From positions 1 through 24,152 of the forward strand of contig JBIOYR010000086.1 in the NCBI GenBank assembly GCA_044870245.1: a DNA stretch of 24,152 nt, in the 5' to 3' direction. Positions 1 to 7,837 of the stretch are shown here, piece by piece. Position numbers and translations under genes: made by a program. Position 1 is the first letter of the stretch; every line of letters starts with the position of its first letter. The notes under the pieces are model-generated. The model made no database searches. It saw only the letters and a list, made by a program, of their open reading frames with translations, and was not told the DNA's origin. The stretch is from DATAFF01 sp044870245. GTDB lineage: Bacteria > Pseudomonadota > Alphaproteobacteria > Rhizobiales > Aestuariivirgaceae.

Positions 1-1188
1 CAGGCGCGGCTCGGTTTCGTGTCGCGCAGCCCGCGCTGGGCCATCGCCCATAAATTCCCCGCCGAGCAGGCGAGCACCGTGCTCGAGGGCATCGAGCTCC
101 AGGTCGGGCGCACCGGCGCGCTGACCCCGGTGGCGCGGCTCAAGCCTGTCACTGTCGGCGGCGTGGTGGTGGCCAATGCCACGCTCCACAATGAGGACGA
201 GATCGCCCGCAAGGACATCCGCATCGGCGACACGGTGATGATCCAGCGCGCCGGCGATGTCATCCCACAGGTTCTCGGCATCGTTCCGGAGCTCAGGCCC
301 AAAGGCGCCAAGCCCTTCGTTTTCCCGGAAGTCTGTCCGGTCTGTGGCAGCCATGCGGTGCGCGAGCTCAATGAGAAGACCGGCAAGCTCGACGCCGTCA
401 GGCGCTGCACCGGCGGTCTCATCTGCGCAGCCCAGCGCGTCGAGCGTCTGCGCCATTTCGTATCGCGCAGCGCCTTCGACATCGAGGGTATCGGTGAGAA
501 GGTCATCCAGGAGTTCTTCGACGAGGGTCTCATCGCCTCGCCGCCCGACATTTTCACGCTCGCCGAGCGCGACCGGACACTGAAGCTGCCGCTCGAGGAG
601 CGCGAAGGCTGGGGCGAGACCAGCGCCCGCAACCTCTTCGGCGCCATCGATGCCCGCCGCACCATCCCCTTCGACCGCTTCATCTATGCCCTGGGCATTC
701 GCCATGTCGGCGAGACCACGGCGCGGCTGCTCGCCCGCTCCTATGGACGGATCGAGGATTTCGTGACCGCCATGAAGGAGGCCGCCCGCGACCGCGACAG
801 CGAGGCCTTCCACGATCTCGACAATATCGGCGGCATCGGTGACACCGTCGCCGGGGCGATCGCCGACTTCTTCGCCGAGGAGCACAACATCGCGGTGGTC
901 GAGGGCCTGCTGCGCCATGTCGCGGTGGAGCCGCTGGCGGCGGTCGACACGACCTCTCCGGTGGCCGGCAAGACGGTGGTGTTCACCGGCGCGCTCGAGC
1001 GGATGACCCGCGAGGAGGCCAAGGCGATGGCCGAGCGGCTCGGCGCCAAGGTCTCGGGCTCGGTGTCGAAGAAGACCGATCTTTTGGTGGCCGGACCTGG
1101 CGCCGGGTCGAAGTTGAAGGATGCCGAGCGGCACGCTATCGAGGTGATCGACGAGGCGGAGTGGTTCCGCCGCGTCGAGGGAGGTTGA
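1..1188 (+). CDS. ligA: NAD-dependent DNA ligase, C-terminal part (5' end outside window)
   Basis: NAD+-dependent DNA ligase seals nicks between Okazaki fragments and during repair. The reading frame is open from base 1, so the gene enters from the left; about 395 residues remain, roughly the C-terminal half. The first visible residues carry the end of the nucleotidyltransferase domain (WAIAHKFPAEQA). An OB-fold follows (VGRTGALTPVARLKPV). Next is a four-cysteine zinc finger (CPVCG, RRCTGG, LICAAQ). Helix-hairpin-helix repeats follow (FDIEGIGEKV, LDNIGGIGDTVAGAIADF), and a C-terminal BRCT domain starts near SPVAGKTVVFTGALERMTREEA. This domain order is specific to LigA. The missing N-terminus holds the Ia domain and the adenylated lysine. 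It is followed after 6 nt by azlC on the same strand, so the two may share a transcript. The call is secure. Confidence 0.97.
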   Translation, partial: QARLGFVSRSPRWAIAHKFPAEQASTVLEGIELQVGRTGALTPVARLKPVTVGGVVVANATLHNEDEIARKDIRIGDTVMIQRAGDVIPQVLGIVPELRPKGAKPFVFPEVCPVCGSHAVRELNEKTGKLDAVRRCTGGLICAAQRVERLRHFVSRSAFDIEGIGEKVIQEFFDEGLIASPPDIFTLAERDRTLKLPLEEREGWGETSARNLFGAIDARRTIPFDRFIYALGIRHVGETTARLLARSYGRIEDFVTAMKEAARDRDSEAFHDLDNIGGIGDTVAGAIADFFAEEHNIAVVEGLLRHVAVEPLAAVDTTSPVAGKTVVFTGALERMTREEAKAMAERLGAKVSGSVSKKTDLLVAGPGAGSKLKDAERHAIEVIDEAEWFRRVEGG

Positions 1189-1194
1189 CCCGGA

Positions 1195-1914
1195 ATGGCA
1201 TTCGACTGGCTGGAGTTTCGCCGCGGCGTGGTGGATATCCTGCCCGTGGTCACCGCCGCATTGCCGATCGGACTCCTGTTCGGCACGCTCGCCGCCGCCA
1301 AGGGCATTGCGCCGGTGGAAGCGATGGTCATGAGCGCCACCGTGTTTGCCGGTGCCGCCCAGTTCGTCGCCGTCGATCTGTGGACCAATCCGGCGCCCGT
1401 CGTGCTGCTCACCTTCACGGTCTTCCTCGTCAACATCCGCCACATCATGATGGGCGTGTCCTTCGCCAGGCACATGGGGAGGTTCCCGCCATGGCAGCGG
1501 CCTCTGGCGATGTTCTTCCTCGTGGACGAGATGTGGGCCTTTGCCGAGCGGCGTGCCCTCGGGGGACCGGTGCCGCCCGCCTATTGGTGGGGCATGAGCC
1601 TGGCCTTGTGGGGCCAATGGGTCATCGGAACCACCGTCGGGTCTGTCCTTGGCCGCAGCCTTGGCGACCCCAAAGCCTTCGGCTTCGATTTCGCCTTCAC
1701 CGCCACCTTCATTTGCATCCTGATCGGCTTCATCCGCAGCTGGCGGACCGGCGCGGTGCTGGCCGTGAGCGGCGCCGCCGCAGCACTTGCCAAGCTCGCG
1801 ATTCCCGGCGCCTGGTACATCGCCATTGGCGGGCTCGCCGGCGTTGCTGTCGCCTATTTTCTGGCCGAGGCGGAGGAGGAGGCCGGCGCCCGCGAGGCCG
1901 AGGCCGGGTCATGA
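1195..1914 (+). CDS. azlC: AzlC family branched-chain amino acid exporter, large subunit
   Basis: AzlC and AzlD together form an inner-membrane exporter of branched-chain amino acids and analogues (known for AzlCD and YgaZH). The 239-residue protein has the AzlC family signature near its N-terminus (RRGVVDILPVVTAALPIGLLFGTLA, then VFAGAAQFVAVDLW) and several hydrophobic membrane segments. Length is normal for the family. The ATG at 1195 lies 6 nt after the ligA stop and is preceded by a GAGGGAGG stretch inside the ligA end, a good ribosome-binding site. Its stop overlaps the azlD start by 4 nt (ATGA), which indicates translational coupling. The C-terminus is a short acidic tail (AEAEEEAGAREAEAGS). 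The transported substrate is inferred from the family only. Confidence 0.93.
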   Translation: MAFDWLEFRRGVVDILPVVTAALPIGLLFGTLAAAKGIAPVEAMVMSATVFAGAAQFVAVDLWTNPAPVVLLTFTVFLVNIRHIMMGVSFARHMGRFPPWQRPLAMFFLVDEMWAFAERRALGGPVPPAYWWGMSLALWGQWVIGTTVGSVLGRSLGDPKAFGFDFAFTATFICILIGFIRSWRTGAVLAVSGAAAALAKLAIPGAWYIAIGGLAGVAVAYFLAEAEEEAGAREAEAGS

Positions 1915-2216
1915 CGCTCGCCGCCTATGCCACCGAGCTGACGATCGCCGGCATGGCGATCGCCACCTATATCACCCGCGTCTCGGGCCTTTATCTCGTG
2001 CGCTTTTTCAACGTCCGGGGTCGCACCAAGGCGGCGCTCGATGCCATGCCGCCGGCCATCCTGATGGCGGTGATCGCGCCCGTCGCCTTTGCCACCGGCC
2101 CGGCCGAGACCGTCGCCACCGGCATCACCGCGCTCGCGGCGCTGCGCTTCCCGCTGATCGTCTCGGTGATCATCGGCGTCGCGAGCGTCGTTGCGCTGCG
2201 GCAGGTAATCGGGTGA
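1911..2216 (+). CDS. azlD: AzlD family branched-chain amino acid exporter, small subunit
   Basis: This is the small partner of AzlC, 101 residues and nearly all hydrophobic, with the family pattern AIATYITRVSGLYLVRFF followed by ALDAMPPAILMAVIAPVAF. The start is fixed by the ATGA overlap with the azlC stop. The same frame stays open far upstream of this ATG, but the upstream translation is arginine-rich and antisense-like, so I do not extend it. The stop TGA at 2214-2216 is the first element of a repetitive TGAGTAG-type tract that forms a hairpin with the end of the convergent aminopeptidase gene. Four short transmembrane segments fit the AzlD fold. Confidence 0.92.
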   Translation: MTLAAYATELTIAGMAIATYITRVSGLYLVRFFNVRGRTKAALDAMPPAILMAVIAPVAFATGPAETVATGITALAALRFPLIVSVIIGVASVVALRQVIG

Positions 2217-2260
2217 GTAGTGAGGTAGTAGTGAGTAGGTTCTGGACCCTACTAACTACT
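2214..2260. terminator. Stop-codon-rich hairpin between convergent azlD and pepP
   Basis: The azlD stop is followed by TGAGTAG-like units (2214-2239). The opposite end carries the same motif on the minus strand (2248-2260), where it contains the pepP stop codon TAG (2256-2258). The two arms AGTAGTGAGTAGG (2227-2239) and CCTACTAACTACT (2248-2260) pair over 13 positions with one mismatch around an 8-nt loop. There is no T-tract on either side, so bidirectional intrinsic termination is plausible but not certain. Confidence 0.55.
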
Positions 2261-4076
2261 CGCCAATCGACCGGCAGGCATGATCCAACCACCGCCGCTC
2301 GGCCTCGTTGAGGAACGGGCTGATCTCGCGATGGACCCGTTGATGATAGGCGTCGAGCCAGTCCCGCTCGCCCTGATCGAGCAGCGCCGGCGCCACCAGC
2401 CTGAGGTCGATCGGCACCAGCGTCAGGGTCTCGAAGCCGAGCATCGGCCGCTCGCCGCCGGCGATCGCCTCGGGCTCGGTGACCATGACGAGATTCTCGA
2501 TGCGGATGCCGAAGGCGCCTTCCTTGTAATAGCCGGGCTCGTTCGACAGGATCATGCCCGGCTCGAGCACCATCCGGTCGTTCTTGGAGAGTCGCGCCGG
2601 CCCTTCATGGACCGACAGATAGCTGCCGACGCCATGCCCCGTTCCATGATCGTAATCGAGACCTGCCGACCACAATGCCGTCCGGGCGAAGGCATCGATA
2701 TGGCCGCCCATCGTCCCCTTGGGAAAGCGCAGCCGTGAAATCGCGATGAGGCCGCGCAGCACCCGGGTGAACCGGTCGCGCATCTCCTCGCTCGGCGTGC
2801 CAACGATCACTGTGCGCGTCACATCGGTCGTTCCATCCTCATATTGCGCACCCGAGTCGATGAGAAAGATCTCATCCGTCCGGATCGGGCGGTTCGAGCT
2901 CGTCGACACGCGGTAATGCGGGATGGCCGCATGCTCGCCGGCGCCCGCGATGCTGTCGAACGACACATCCTTGAGGACGCCGGTATCGCGGCGGAAGCGC
3001 TCGAGCGCGGTGACGGCCGCGATCTCGTCGAGCGAGCCGCTGCCGGCCTCCTCGTCGAACCAATGCAGGAATCGCGCCATGGCGACGCCGTCGCGCCGAT
3101 GGGCCGAGCGGGCCCCCTCGCGCTCCGTCGGGTTCTTGCGCGCCTTGGGCAGCACGCACGGGTCCTTGCCCTTGACGAGCTGCGCCCCCGCCGTCTGGAG
3201 GGTCGAGACGATGGCGTCGGACGCCCAATCGGGATCGACCAGCACCGACGCCCGCTCCGCGCCGAGCTTGATCAGCGCCGCCGTCAGCGCCTCCGGCCGC
3301 TCGACATCCGCCACACCGGCGAGATGCGCGGCCACGTCCTCGGGCAGTCGCGCCGGCTCGATGAACAGTTGGGCTCGCCCCTGGCGCTTGACGATCGCAT
3401 GGGCCAGCACGACCGGGGTGTGAGGCACGTCATGGCCGCGGATGTTCAACAGCCAGGCGACCGAATCGGGCAGCGTCAGCACCGTGGCATCGGCCTTGGC
3501 CTTGGCCAGCTCGCCGGCGATGTCGGCGATCTTCTCAGGCGCCATCCGCCCGGCGAACTGCGCCGGATGGGCCGCCACCGGGGCATCGGTCTTGGCTGGC
3601 CGGTCGCGCCACAGACCGTCGACGAGATTGGGCTCGACCGCCCGCAGGGTCGCGCCCCGCTCCTCGCAGGCCTTGCGCAACCGCTCGGCGGTGTCGGCGG
3701 TGATCAGCCAGGGGTCGTAGGCGAGCACGCTGCCGGGCGCGAGGTTCTTCGCAACCCACTGATGCAGCGGCTCGTCGACCGAATGGATGATGGTGAAGAT
3801 GGCGGGATCGACCTGCTGCCTGGCCTGGATCGTGTAGCGCCCGTCGGCGAACAGCATCGCCTGGTCCTGGGTGACCAGGCATATGCCCGCCGAGCCGCTG
3901 AAGCCGGTAAGCCACCGAAGCCTCTCGGAGCTCGGGGCGACATACTCGCCCTGAAACTCGTCGGCGCGCGGCACGACATAGGCGTCGATGCCCATTTCGC
4001 GCATTTTTTGGCGAAGTCCGGCAATGCGCTCGCGCGAGAGCTGTGGCTCGGCAGTGTCGTCGAAGGACTGGAACAT
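2256..4076 (-). CDS. pepP: Xaa-Pro aminopeptidase, M24B family, three-domain type
   Basis: This cytosolic metallopeptidase removes an N-terminal residue before proline. The 606-residue length matches the three-domain aminopeptidase P form: two creatinase-type N-terminal domains (about 15-155 and 160-310), the catalytic pita-bread domain (about 320-540) and a short C-terminal M24_C region. The five dimetal ligands are visible: D407 in LIDSGAQY, D418 in GTTDVTRT, H481 in GTGHGVGS, E513 in LSNEPGYY and E527 in GIRIENL. The N-terminus MFQSFDDTAEP resembles rhizobial homologues, which supports the start at 4076, although no good Shine-Dalgarno sequence precedes it. The gene is convergent with azlD and monocistronic. 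Its stop lies in a repeat-derived hairpin. I assign the symbol by family, not by orthology. Confidence 0.93.
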   Translation of the reverse strand: MFQSFDDTAEPQLSRERIAGLRQKMREMGIDAYVVPRADEFQGEYVAPSSERLRWLTGFSGSAGICLVTQDQAMLFADGRYTIQARQQVDPAIFTIIHSVDEPLHQWVAKNLAPGSVLAYDPWLITADTAERLRKACEERGATLRAVEPNLVDGLWRDRPAKTDAPVAAHPAQFAGRMAPEKIADIAGELAKAKADATVLTLPDSVAWLLNIRGHDVPHTPVVLAHAIVKRQGRAQLFIEPARLPEDVAAHLAGVADVERPEALTAALIKLGAERASVLVDPDWASDAIVSTLQTAGAQLVKGKDPCVLPKARKNPTEREGARSAHRRDGVAMARFLHWFDEEAGSGSLDEIAAVTALERFRRDTGVLKDVSFDSIAGAGEHAAIPHYRVSTSSNRPIRTDEIFLIDSGAQYEDGTTDVTRTVIVGTPSEEMRDRFTRVLRGLIAISRLRFPKGTMGGHIDAFARTALWSAGLDYDHGTGHGVGSYLSVHEGPARLSKNDRMVLEPGMILSNEPGYYKEGAFGIRIENLVMVTEPEAIAGGERPMLGFETLTLVPIDLRLVAPALLDQGERDWLDAYHQRVHREISPFLNEAERRWLDHACRSIGE

Positions 4077-4427
4077 GGCTTTGAGTTTTAGGCGCTTCCG
4101 CAGGCCTCGGCAATGCCGCCATCATTTCATGCTGCATTGCAATATCGTTACGTCAATATCAACTTACATAGCCATGCGCCAACCGCATGAAGACTCGCTC
4201 AGACGCCCCAAGGGTCGTCAAATATCGGTCATGAACTGTTCATGAATAAATGCGCTTTGATAGTGCGTTAATCGTCGTTAACAGAGCATGAACAAACCCA
4301 TAACCAAAGTGCATAGCTGCGGTGTTTCGCCATCCCTGGTGGGCCGCCGAATCGAACGTATATACCCTGTCATGGAATTGTGCGGCGCAGCAACTGGGGC
4401 TGGCCGCGAAGTGCATGGAGAGGACCA
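4077..4427. other. Divergent intergenic region between pepP and the DUF1127 gene
   Basis: These 351 nt hold no credible gene and are clearly richer in A+T than their surroundings, as expected for a promoter region serving both flanking genes. Visible structure includes two direct copies of CAATATC (4140-4146 and 4154-4160, 14 nt apart), the dyad at 4229-4245, and a third CATGAAC half-site at 4287-4293. A TATATA stretch near 4360 could be a -10 element for the DUF1127 gene, but I see no convincing -35 with it. Confidence 0.5.
4229..4245. promoter_or_regulatory. Perfect 8-1-8 palindrome, candidate operator
   Basis: TCATGAACTGTTCATGA is an uninterrupted inverted repeat of TCATGAAC around a single T. 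Another copy of the half-site CATGAAC sits at 4287-4293. It lies about 185 nt upstream of the DUF1127 start and 150 nt upstream of pepP. The size and symmetry are typical of a dimeric helix-turn-helix operator. I do not recognise the regulator, and no regulator gene is adjacent. Confidence 0.45.
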
Positions 4428-4646
4428 ATGTCGAGCACCACCATCAACACCACCGAAAGCGGCCGCGTCAGCCTGCGGGCTTTCCCCGAGATCGTCACCC
4501 GGATAGCCGGGAACGTTGGACGTTTCTTCAGCCTGTCCCGTGCCGAGCGCGAGCTCGAGGGCCTGGATGACCGTCTGCTGGCCGATATCGGCCTGCGGCG
4601 GAGCGAGATCCATCGCATGGTCTGGGGCGGGCGTCGCGTCCGCTAG
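4428..4646 (+). CDS. DUF1127 family small protein
   Basis: This 72-residue protein ends in a typical DUF1127 motif: RAERELEGLDDRLLADIGLRRSEIHRMVWGG. The family is a short, arginine-rich C-terminal helix pair widespread in alphaproteobacteria. Some members bind RNA or influence phosphate and carbon metabolism and small-RNA turnover, but the role of this one cannot be read from sequence. The start at 4428 follows GGAGAGG at a good distance; an upstream in-frame ATG near 4380 lacks such a site. The gene converges on prmA, and the two stop codons overlap in the palindrome CTAG (4643-4646). A long AT-rich upstream region with a dyad suggests its own regulated promoter. Confidence 0.88.
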   Translation: MSSTTINTTESGRVSLRAFPEIVTRIAGNVGRFFSLSRAERELEGLDDRLLADIGLRRSEIHRMVWGGRRVR

Positions 4647-5539
4647 GCCTTCACGCCGGCCGACTGGAGCACCAAAGTGCTCCAGCCATCGATTCTGATC
4701 CGCCGGATCAGCCGGAACCCGTGGCCGCGATAGACCGCCGTCACCCAGCGTTCCTGATCGATCTGCAGGCCGGAGAGCACCACGGTGCCTCCGGCCGCAC
4801 TTGTCTTGCGCAAGCGCCCCGCCAGTTTCACCAGCGGCCGCGCCAGGATATTGGCCAGGATCAACTGATAGGGCGCCTGTGCCCGGATCGCCGGCCCATC
4901 GACCCCGGCGGCGCGCCAGACGCTCACCCGGGCGCCGTTCAGCCGGGCATTTTCGCGTGTCACCCGCACCGCCTCGGGATCGATATCGCTCGCCACGACC
5001 TGCGCATGGCTCGCCAGCGCGGCGGCGATCGCCAGCACCCCGGTCCCGCTGCCGATATCGAGAACACGCCGCGGCCGCCGTTCCTTGAGGATGCCGTCGA
5101 GCGCCATCAGGCAGCCGAGCGTCGTCCCGTGATGGCCGGTGCCGAAAGCCGTGCCGGCATCGATCTCGATGGCGACGCTGGCCGGCGGATGGCGGCCTCG
5201 ATCATGGCTGCCATGGACGAGGAATCGCCCGGCCCTGACCGGCGTGAGCCGCTCGAGCGTCGCGCGGACCCAATCGAGCTCCGGCAGCGTCACCCCCGCA
5301 AGGTCGGCCGTATCGAGCCCCAACATCCTGAGCCCCTGCGCCAGATCGCGCTCATCCGGCGGCGTGGTGAAGATCGCCTCGACCGTCCACCAATCGCCCT
5401 TGGCATCGCCTTGCAGCACGGTCACCGCATCGGCCGGCGGCCACATCAGCGATTCGAGGAGCGTGGCAAGCCTTGTTGCGGCCTGCCTGTCCATTGGCCG
5501 CGACCTGAGCACCGTGGGAGAGGCTGAGACAGTGGTCAT
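4643..5539 (-). CDS. prmA: Ribosomal protein L11 methyltransferase
   Basis: PrmA is an S-adenosylmethionine-dependent enzyme that trimethylates ribosomal protein L11. The 298-residue protein has the expected layout: an N-terminal L11-recognition domain (about 15-100), then a class I methyltransferase domain. That domain carries AFGTGHHGTT (131-140), the SAM-binding motif LDIGSGTGVLAIAAA (160-174), the acidic loop ASDIDPEAV and the family-specific LILANILARPL (226-236). Length is normal. The start at 5539 overlaps the stop of the upstream solute-binding protein gene by 4 nt (ATGA), so the two are translationally coupled. A second in-frame ATG (MDRQAATRL, residue 16) is possible. The stop is shared in part with the convergent DUF1127 gene. 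Confidence 0.94.
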   Translation of the reverse strand: MTTVSASPTVLRSRPMDRQAATRLATLLESLMWPPADAVTVLQGDAKGDWWTVEAIFTTPPDERDLAQGLRMLGLDTADLAGVTLPELDWVRATLERLTPVRAGRFLVHGSHDRGRHPPASVAIEIDAGTAFGTGHHGTTLGCLMALDGILKERRPRRVLDIGSGTGVLAIAAALASHAQVVASDIDPEAVRVTRENARLNGARVSVWRAAGVDGPAIRAQAPYQLILANILARPLVKLAGRLRKTSAAGGTVVLSGLQIDQERWVTAVYRGHGFRLIRRIRIDGWSTLVLQSAGVKA

Positions 5540-6381
5540 TGCGTCAGGTCGGCGTCATACCACCGGCGCGACAGCCGCGACAGGGTGCCGTCGCGGTGCA
5601 TCTCGCCGATGATCTGCCGAAGCCTTGCGTTCAATTCGGGATCGCCCTTGTCGATGGCGACCGCCAGCGGCTCGAGAAACAGCGGTCCGCCGATGATCTT
5701 GAGCGGATAGCCGTTGCGGATCGATGTGAGCACCGTCGGCATCGCCGTGATGACCGCGTCGAGCTTGCTGCCGTCCCCGAGCTTCAGATCATCGAGCGCC
5801 AGTTGGTCCGTCTCATAGGTATGGATGCGCGGCTCGGCGATCAGATAGTCGAACTCCACCGCCCCTGGCACGTCGATCGCCAGATTCCGCTTGAGATAAT
5901 TCTCGTAGGTGGTGGCGATTCCCACCCCGATCGCCTTGCCCGAAGCGAGCTCGGGTGACGTGATGTCGCGATTGTCGATATGAACGGCGAGCGAGGCAGG
6001 TGTGTTGTAATAGACAGCCGGAAAATCCAGATGCTTGCTTCTTTCCCGGGTCGGGCTCATTGAACCGACCGAAATATCCCACCTGTTCTGCCAGTTCCCG
6101 GCCGTGATCACGTCCCAGCCCGGAGTGACGAATTTGAGCTGCACGCCGAGCCGCCGGGCAATCTCGCGGCCGACATCGATATCGAAGCCTTCGAAATCGC
6201 CGCTGCTGGTCAGCTTCGACTGCGGCGGGTATTCGGGATCGGTCGCCATGACCATCTCCCGTTTCTCCATGATGCGGTCGAGCACCGGCCCTGCCGCGGC
6301 AGCACCGGCGGCACTCACCAGGGTGGCGGCCGCCGCGACAGCCATGGCGAGCTTGCGCAGGGACATGGTGAAAGACCCCAT
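5536..6381 (-). CDS. Periplasmic amino-acid-type ABC solute-binding protein, family 3
   Basis: This is a 281-residue extracellular solute-binding protein family 3 member, the substrate-capturing part of polar amino acid ABC importers. A signal peptide is clear: basic start (MSLRK), hydrophobic alanine-rich core, likely cleavage after GAAAAG around residue 30. Family features include the start of the mature protein (GPVLDRIMEKREMVMATDPEYPPQS), FEGFDIDVGREIARRLGVQLKFV and the ligand loop WDISVGSMSPTRERSKHLDFP. No permease or ATPase gene is nearby, so it is an orphan here. It overlaps prmA by 4 nt. Two starts are possible, 6381 (after GGGAAG) and 6366; I chose the first. Substrate is unknown; some members of this fold act instead as sensors or cyclohexadienyl dehydratase-like enzymes. 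Confidence 0.88.
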   Translation of the reverse strand: MGSFTMSLRKLAMAVAAAATLVSAAGAAAAGPVLDRIMEKREMVMATDPEYPPQSKLTSSGDFEGFDIDVGREIARRLGVQLKFVTPGWDVITAGNWQNRWDISVGSMSPTRERSKHLDFPAVYYNTPASLAVHIDNRDITSPELASGKAIGVGIATTYENYLKRNLAIDVPGAVEFDYLIAEPRIHTYETDQLALDDLKLGDGSKLDAVITAMPTVLTSIRNGYPLKIIGGPLFLEPLAVAIDKGDPELNARLRQIIGEMHRDGTLSRLSRRWYDADLTQ

Positions 6382-6438
6382 TTCTTCCCGCGCCGATCAT
6401 CGACCAGTTCATGGCCATGCCGCAAGTGGGGCCGTCTG

Positions 6439-7830
6439 ATGGCAGCCACCTTGATGCTGGTGCCGCTGGTTGCCGCCGCCGCGCTCTTCATGGAGAACAT
6501 GGATGCGACCGTCATCGCCACCTCGCTCCCGGCGATCGCCCGCGATCTCCATCAGGATCCGGTGGTCCTCAAGCTCGCCTTCACCTCCTACCTGATCGCG
6601 CTCGCCGTCTTCATCCCGATCTCGGGCTGGGCCGCCGACCGCTTCGGGGCGCGCAACGTGTTTCGCGGCGCCATCATCCTCTTCACCCTCGCCTCCGCCG
6701 CTTGCGGCTTTGCCGATTCGCTCGAATGGCTCGTCGCCGCCCGCGCCGCCCAGGGCATTGGCGGCGCCATGATGACTCCGGTCGGCCGCCTCATCCTGCT
6801 GCGCTCGGTGCCGAAGAGCGAGCTCGTCCAGGCGCTCGCCTATCTCACCATCCCGGCGCTGCTCGCGCCATTGATCGGCCCGCTGCTCGGCGGCTTCATC
6901 ACCACCTATTTCCACTGGCGGTGGATCTTCTGGATCAACATCCCGGTCGGCATGCTCGGCCTCTTCCTCGCCACCCGCTACATGCCCGACATCCGCGCCG
7001 ACCGGGTGCCGCCGCTCGACTGGGTCGGCTTCTTCTTGTCGGGCTTCGGCCTCGCATCGCTCATTTTCGGCTTCACCGTTTCCGGCGGCATGGTCCTGCC
7101 GCGCCCGTTGGCGCCGGCGCTGGTCATGCTCGGGGCCGTTCTCATCGCCCTCTATGTCCAGCACGCCCGTCGCGCCCCGCATCCGATCCTCGATCTCCAG
7201 CTCTTCCGCATCCCGACACTCCGCTCGAGCCTGGTCGGCGGCACGGTGTTCCGCACCGGCATCGGCTCGATCCCGTTCCTGCTGCCGCTGATGCTGCAGG
7301 TCGGCTTCGGGCTCAATCCGTTCGAATCCGGCTCATTGACCTTTGCCGCCGCCGCCGGTGCATTGGTCATGAAGGTGACGGCACTGCCGATCCTGCGTTA
7401 TTTCGGCTTCCGCCGGGTGCTGGTGTTCAACGCGCTGATCTGCGCCGGCTTCCTCGCCATCAACGGCCTGTTCACGGCTTATACGCCGCACGCCCTCATC
7501 CTCATCGTGCTGCTCACCGGCGGCTTCTTCCGCTCGCTGCAATTCACCAGCCTCAATGCCCTGGCCTTTGCCGATGTACCGACGCCGGTCCTGTCGCAGG
7601 CGACCAGCATGTCGGCGGTGGCGCAACAGCTCTCATCGGCATGCGGCGTGGCGCTCGCCGCCTTCCTGCTCGAAACCACCCGGTCGCTGCGCGGCGACGA
7701 CACGTTGGTGACCGCCGATTTCTCGATCGCCTTCATGATCATTGCGGTGTTCACCGCCTTCTCCGCCTTCCTCCATCTGAGCCTGGAGAAGGATGCCGGC
7801 GCCGAGGTCGCCGGCCACGCGCGGGAATAG
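6439..7830 (+). CDS. MFS drug exporter, DHA2 (14-TM) family, MdtD-like
   Basis: This is an inner-membrane proton-driven exporter of the major facilitator superfamily. The 463-residue protein carries DHA2 signatures: the acidic motif D1 near the N-terminus (LFMENMDATVIATSLPAIA), motif A (GWAADRFGARNVF), motif C-like glycine/proline stretch (LAPLIGPLLGGFI) and RWIFWINIPVG after it. The blocks GAMMTPVGRLILL and the overall length resemble Escherichia coli MdtD. The ATG at 6439 is preceded by a GTGGGG stretch 8-13 nt upstream. The gene is divergent from the solute-binding protein with only 57 nt between them. It converges on uvrD with a 7-nt gap. Its stop TAG is the first base triplet of TAGGCAGTC, one unit of the window's 3'-end repeat. 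The exported substrate cannot be predicted. Confidence 0.9.
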   Translation: MAATLMLVPLVAAAALFMENMDATVIATSLPAIARDLHQDPVVLKLAFTSYLIALAVFIPISGWAADRFGARNVFRGAIILFTLASAACGFADSLEWLVAARAAQGIGGAMMTPVGRLILLRSVPKSELVQALAYLTIPALLAPLIGPLLGGFITTYFHWRWIFWINIPVGMLGLFLATRYMPDIRADRVPPLDWVGFFLSGFGLASLIFGFTVSGGMVLPRPLAPALVMLGAVLIALYVQHARRAPHPILDLQLFRIPTLRSSLVGGTVFRTGIGSIPFLLPLMLQVGFGLNPFESGSLTFAAAAGALVMKVTALPILRYFGFRRVLVFNALICAGFLAINGLFTAYTPHALILIVLLTGGFFRSLQFTSLNALAFADVPTPVLSQATSMSAVAQQLSSACGVALAAFLLETTRSLRGDDTLVTADFSIAFMIIAVFTAFSAFLHLSLEKDAGAEVAGHARE

Positions 7831-7837
7831 GCAGTCG

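Noticed and set aside
2844..4091. 415-codon plus-strand frame opposite pepP
   Set aside because: Shadow of pepP; the aminopeptidase has all metal ligands, and the antisense product is Arg/Gly/His-rich without a family match.
4268..4281. TTAA-N6-TTAA as a CtrA binding box
   Set aside because: The CtrA consensus needs a 7-nt spacer (TTAA-N7-TTAA); here it is 6 nt, so I do not call it.
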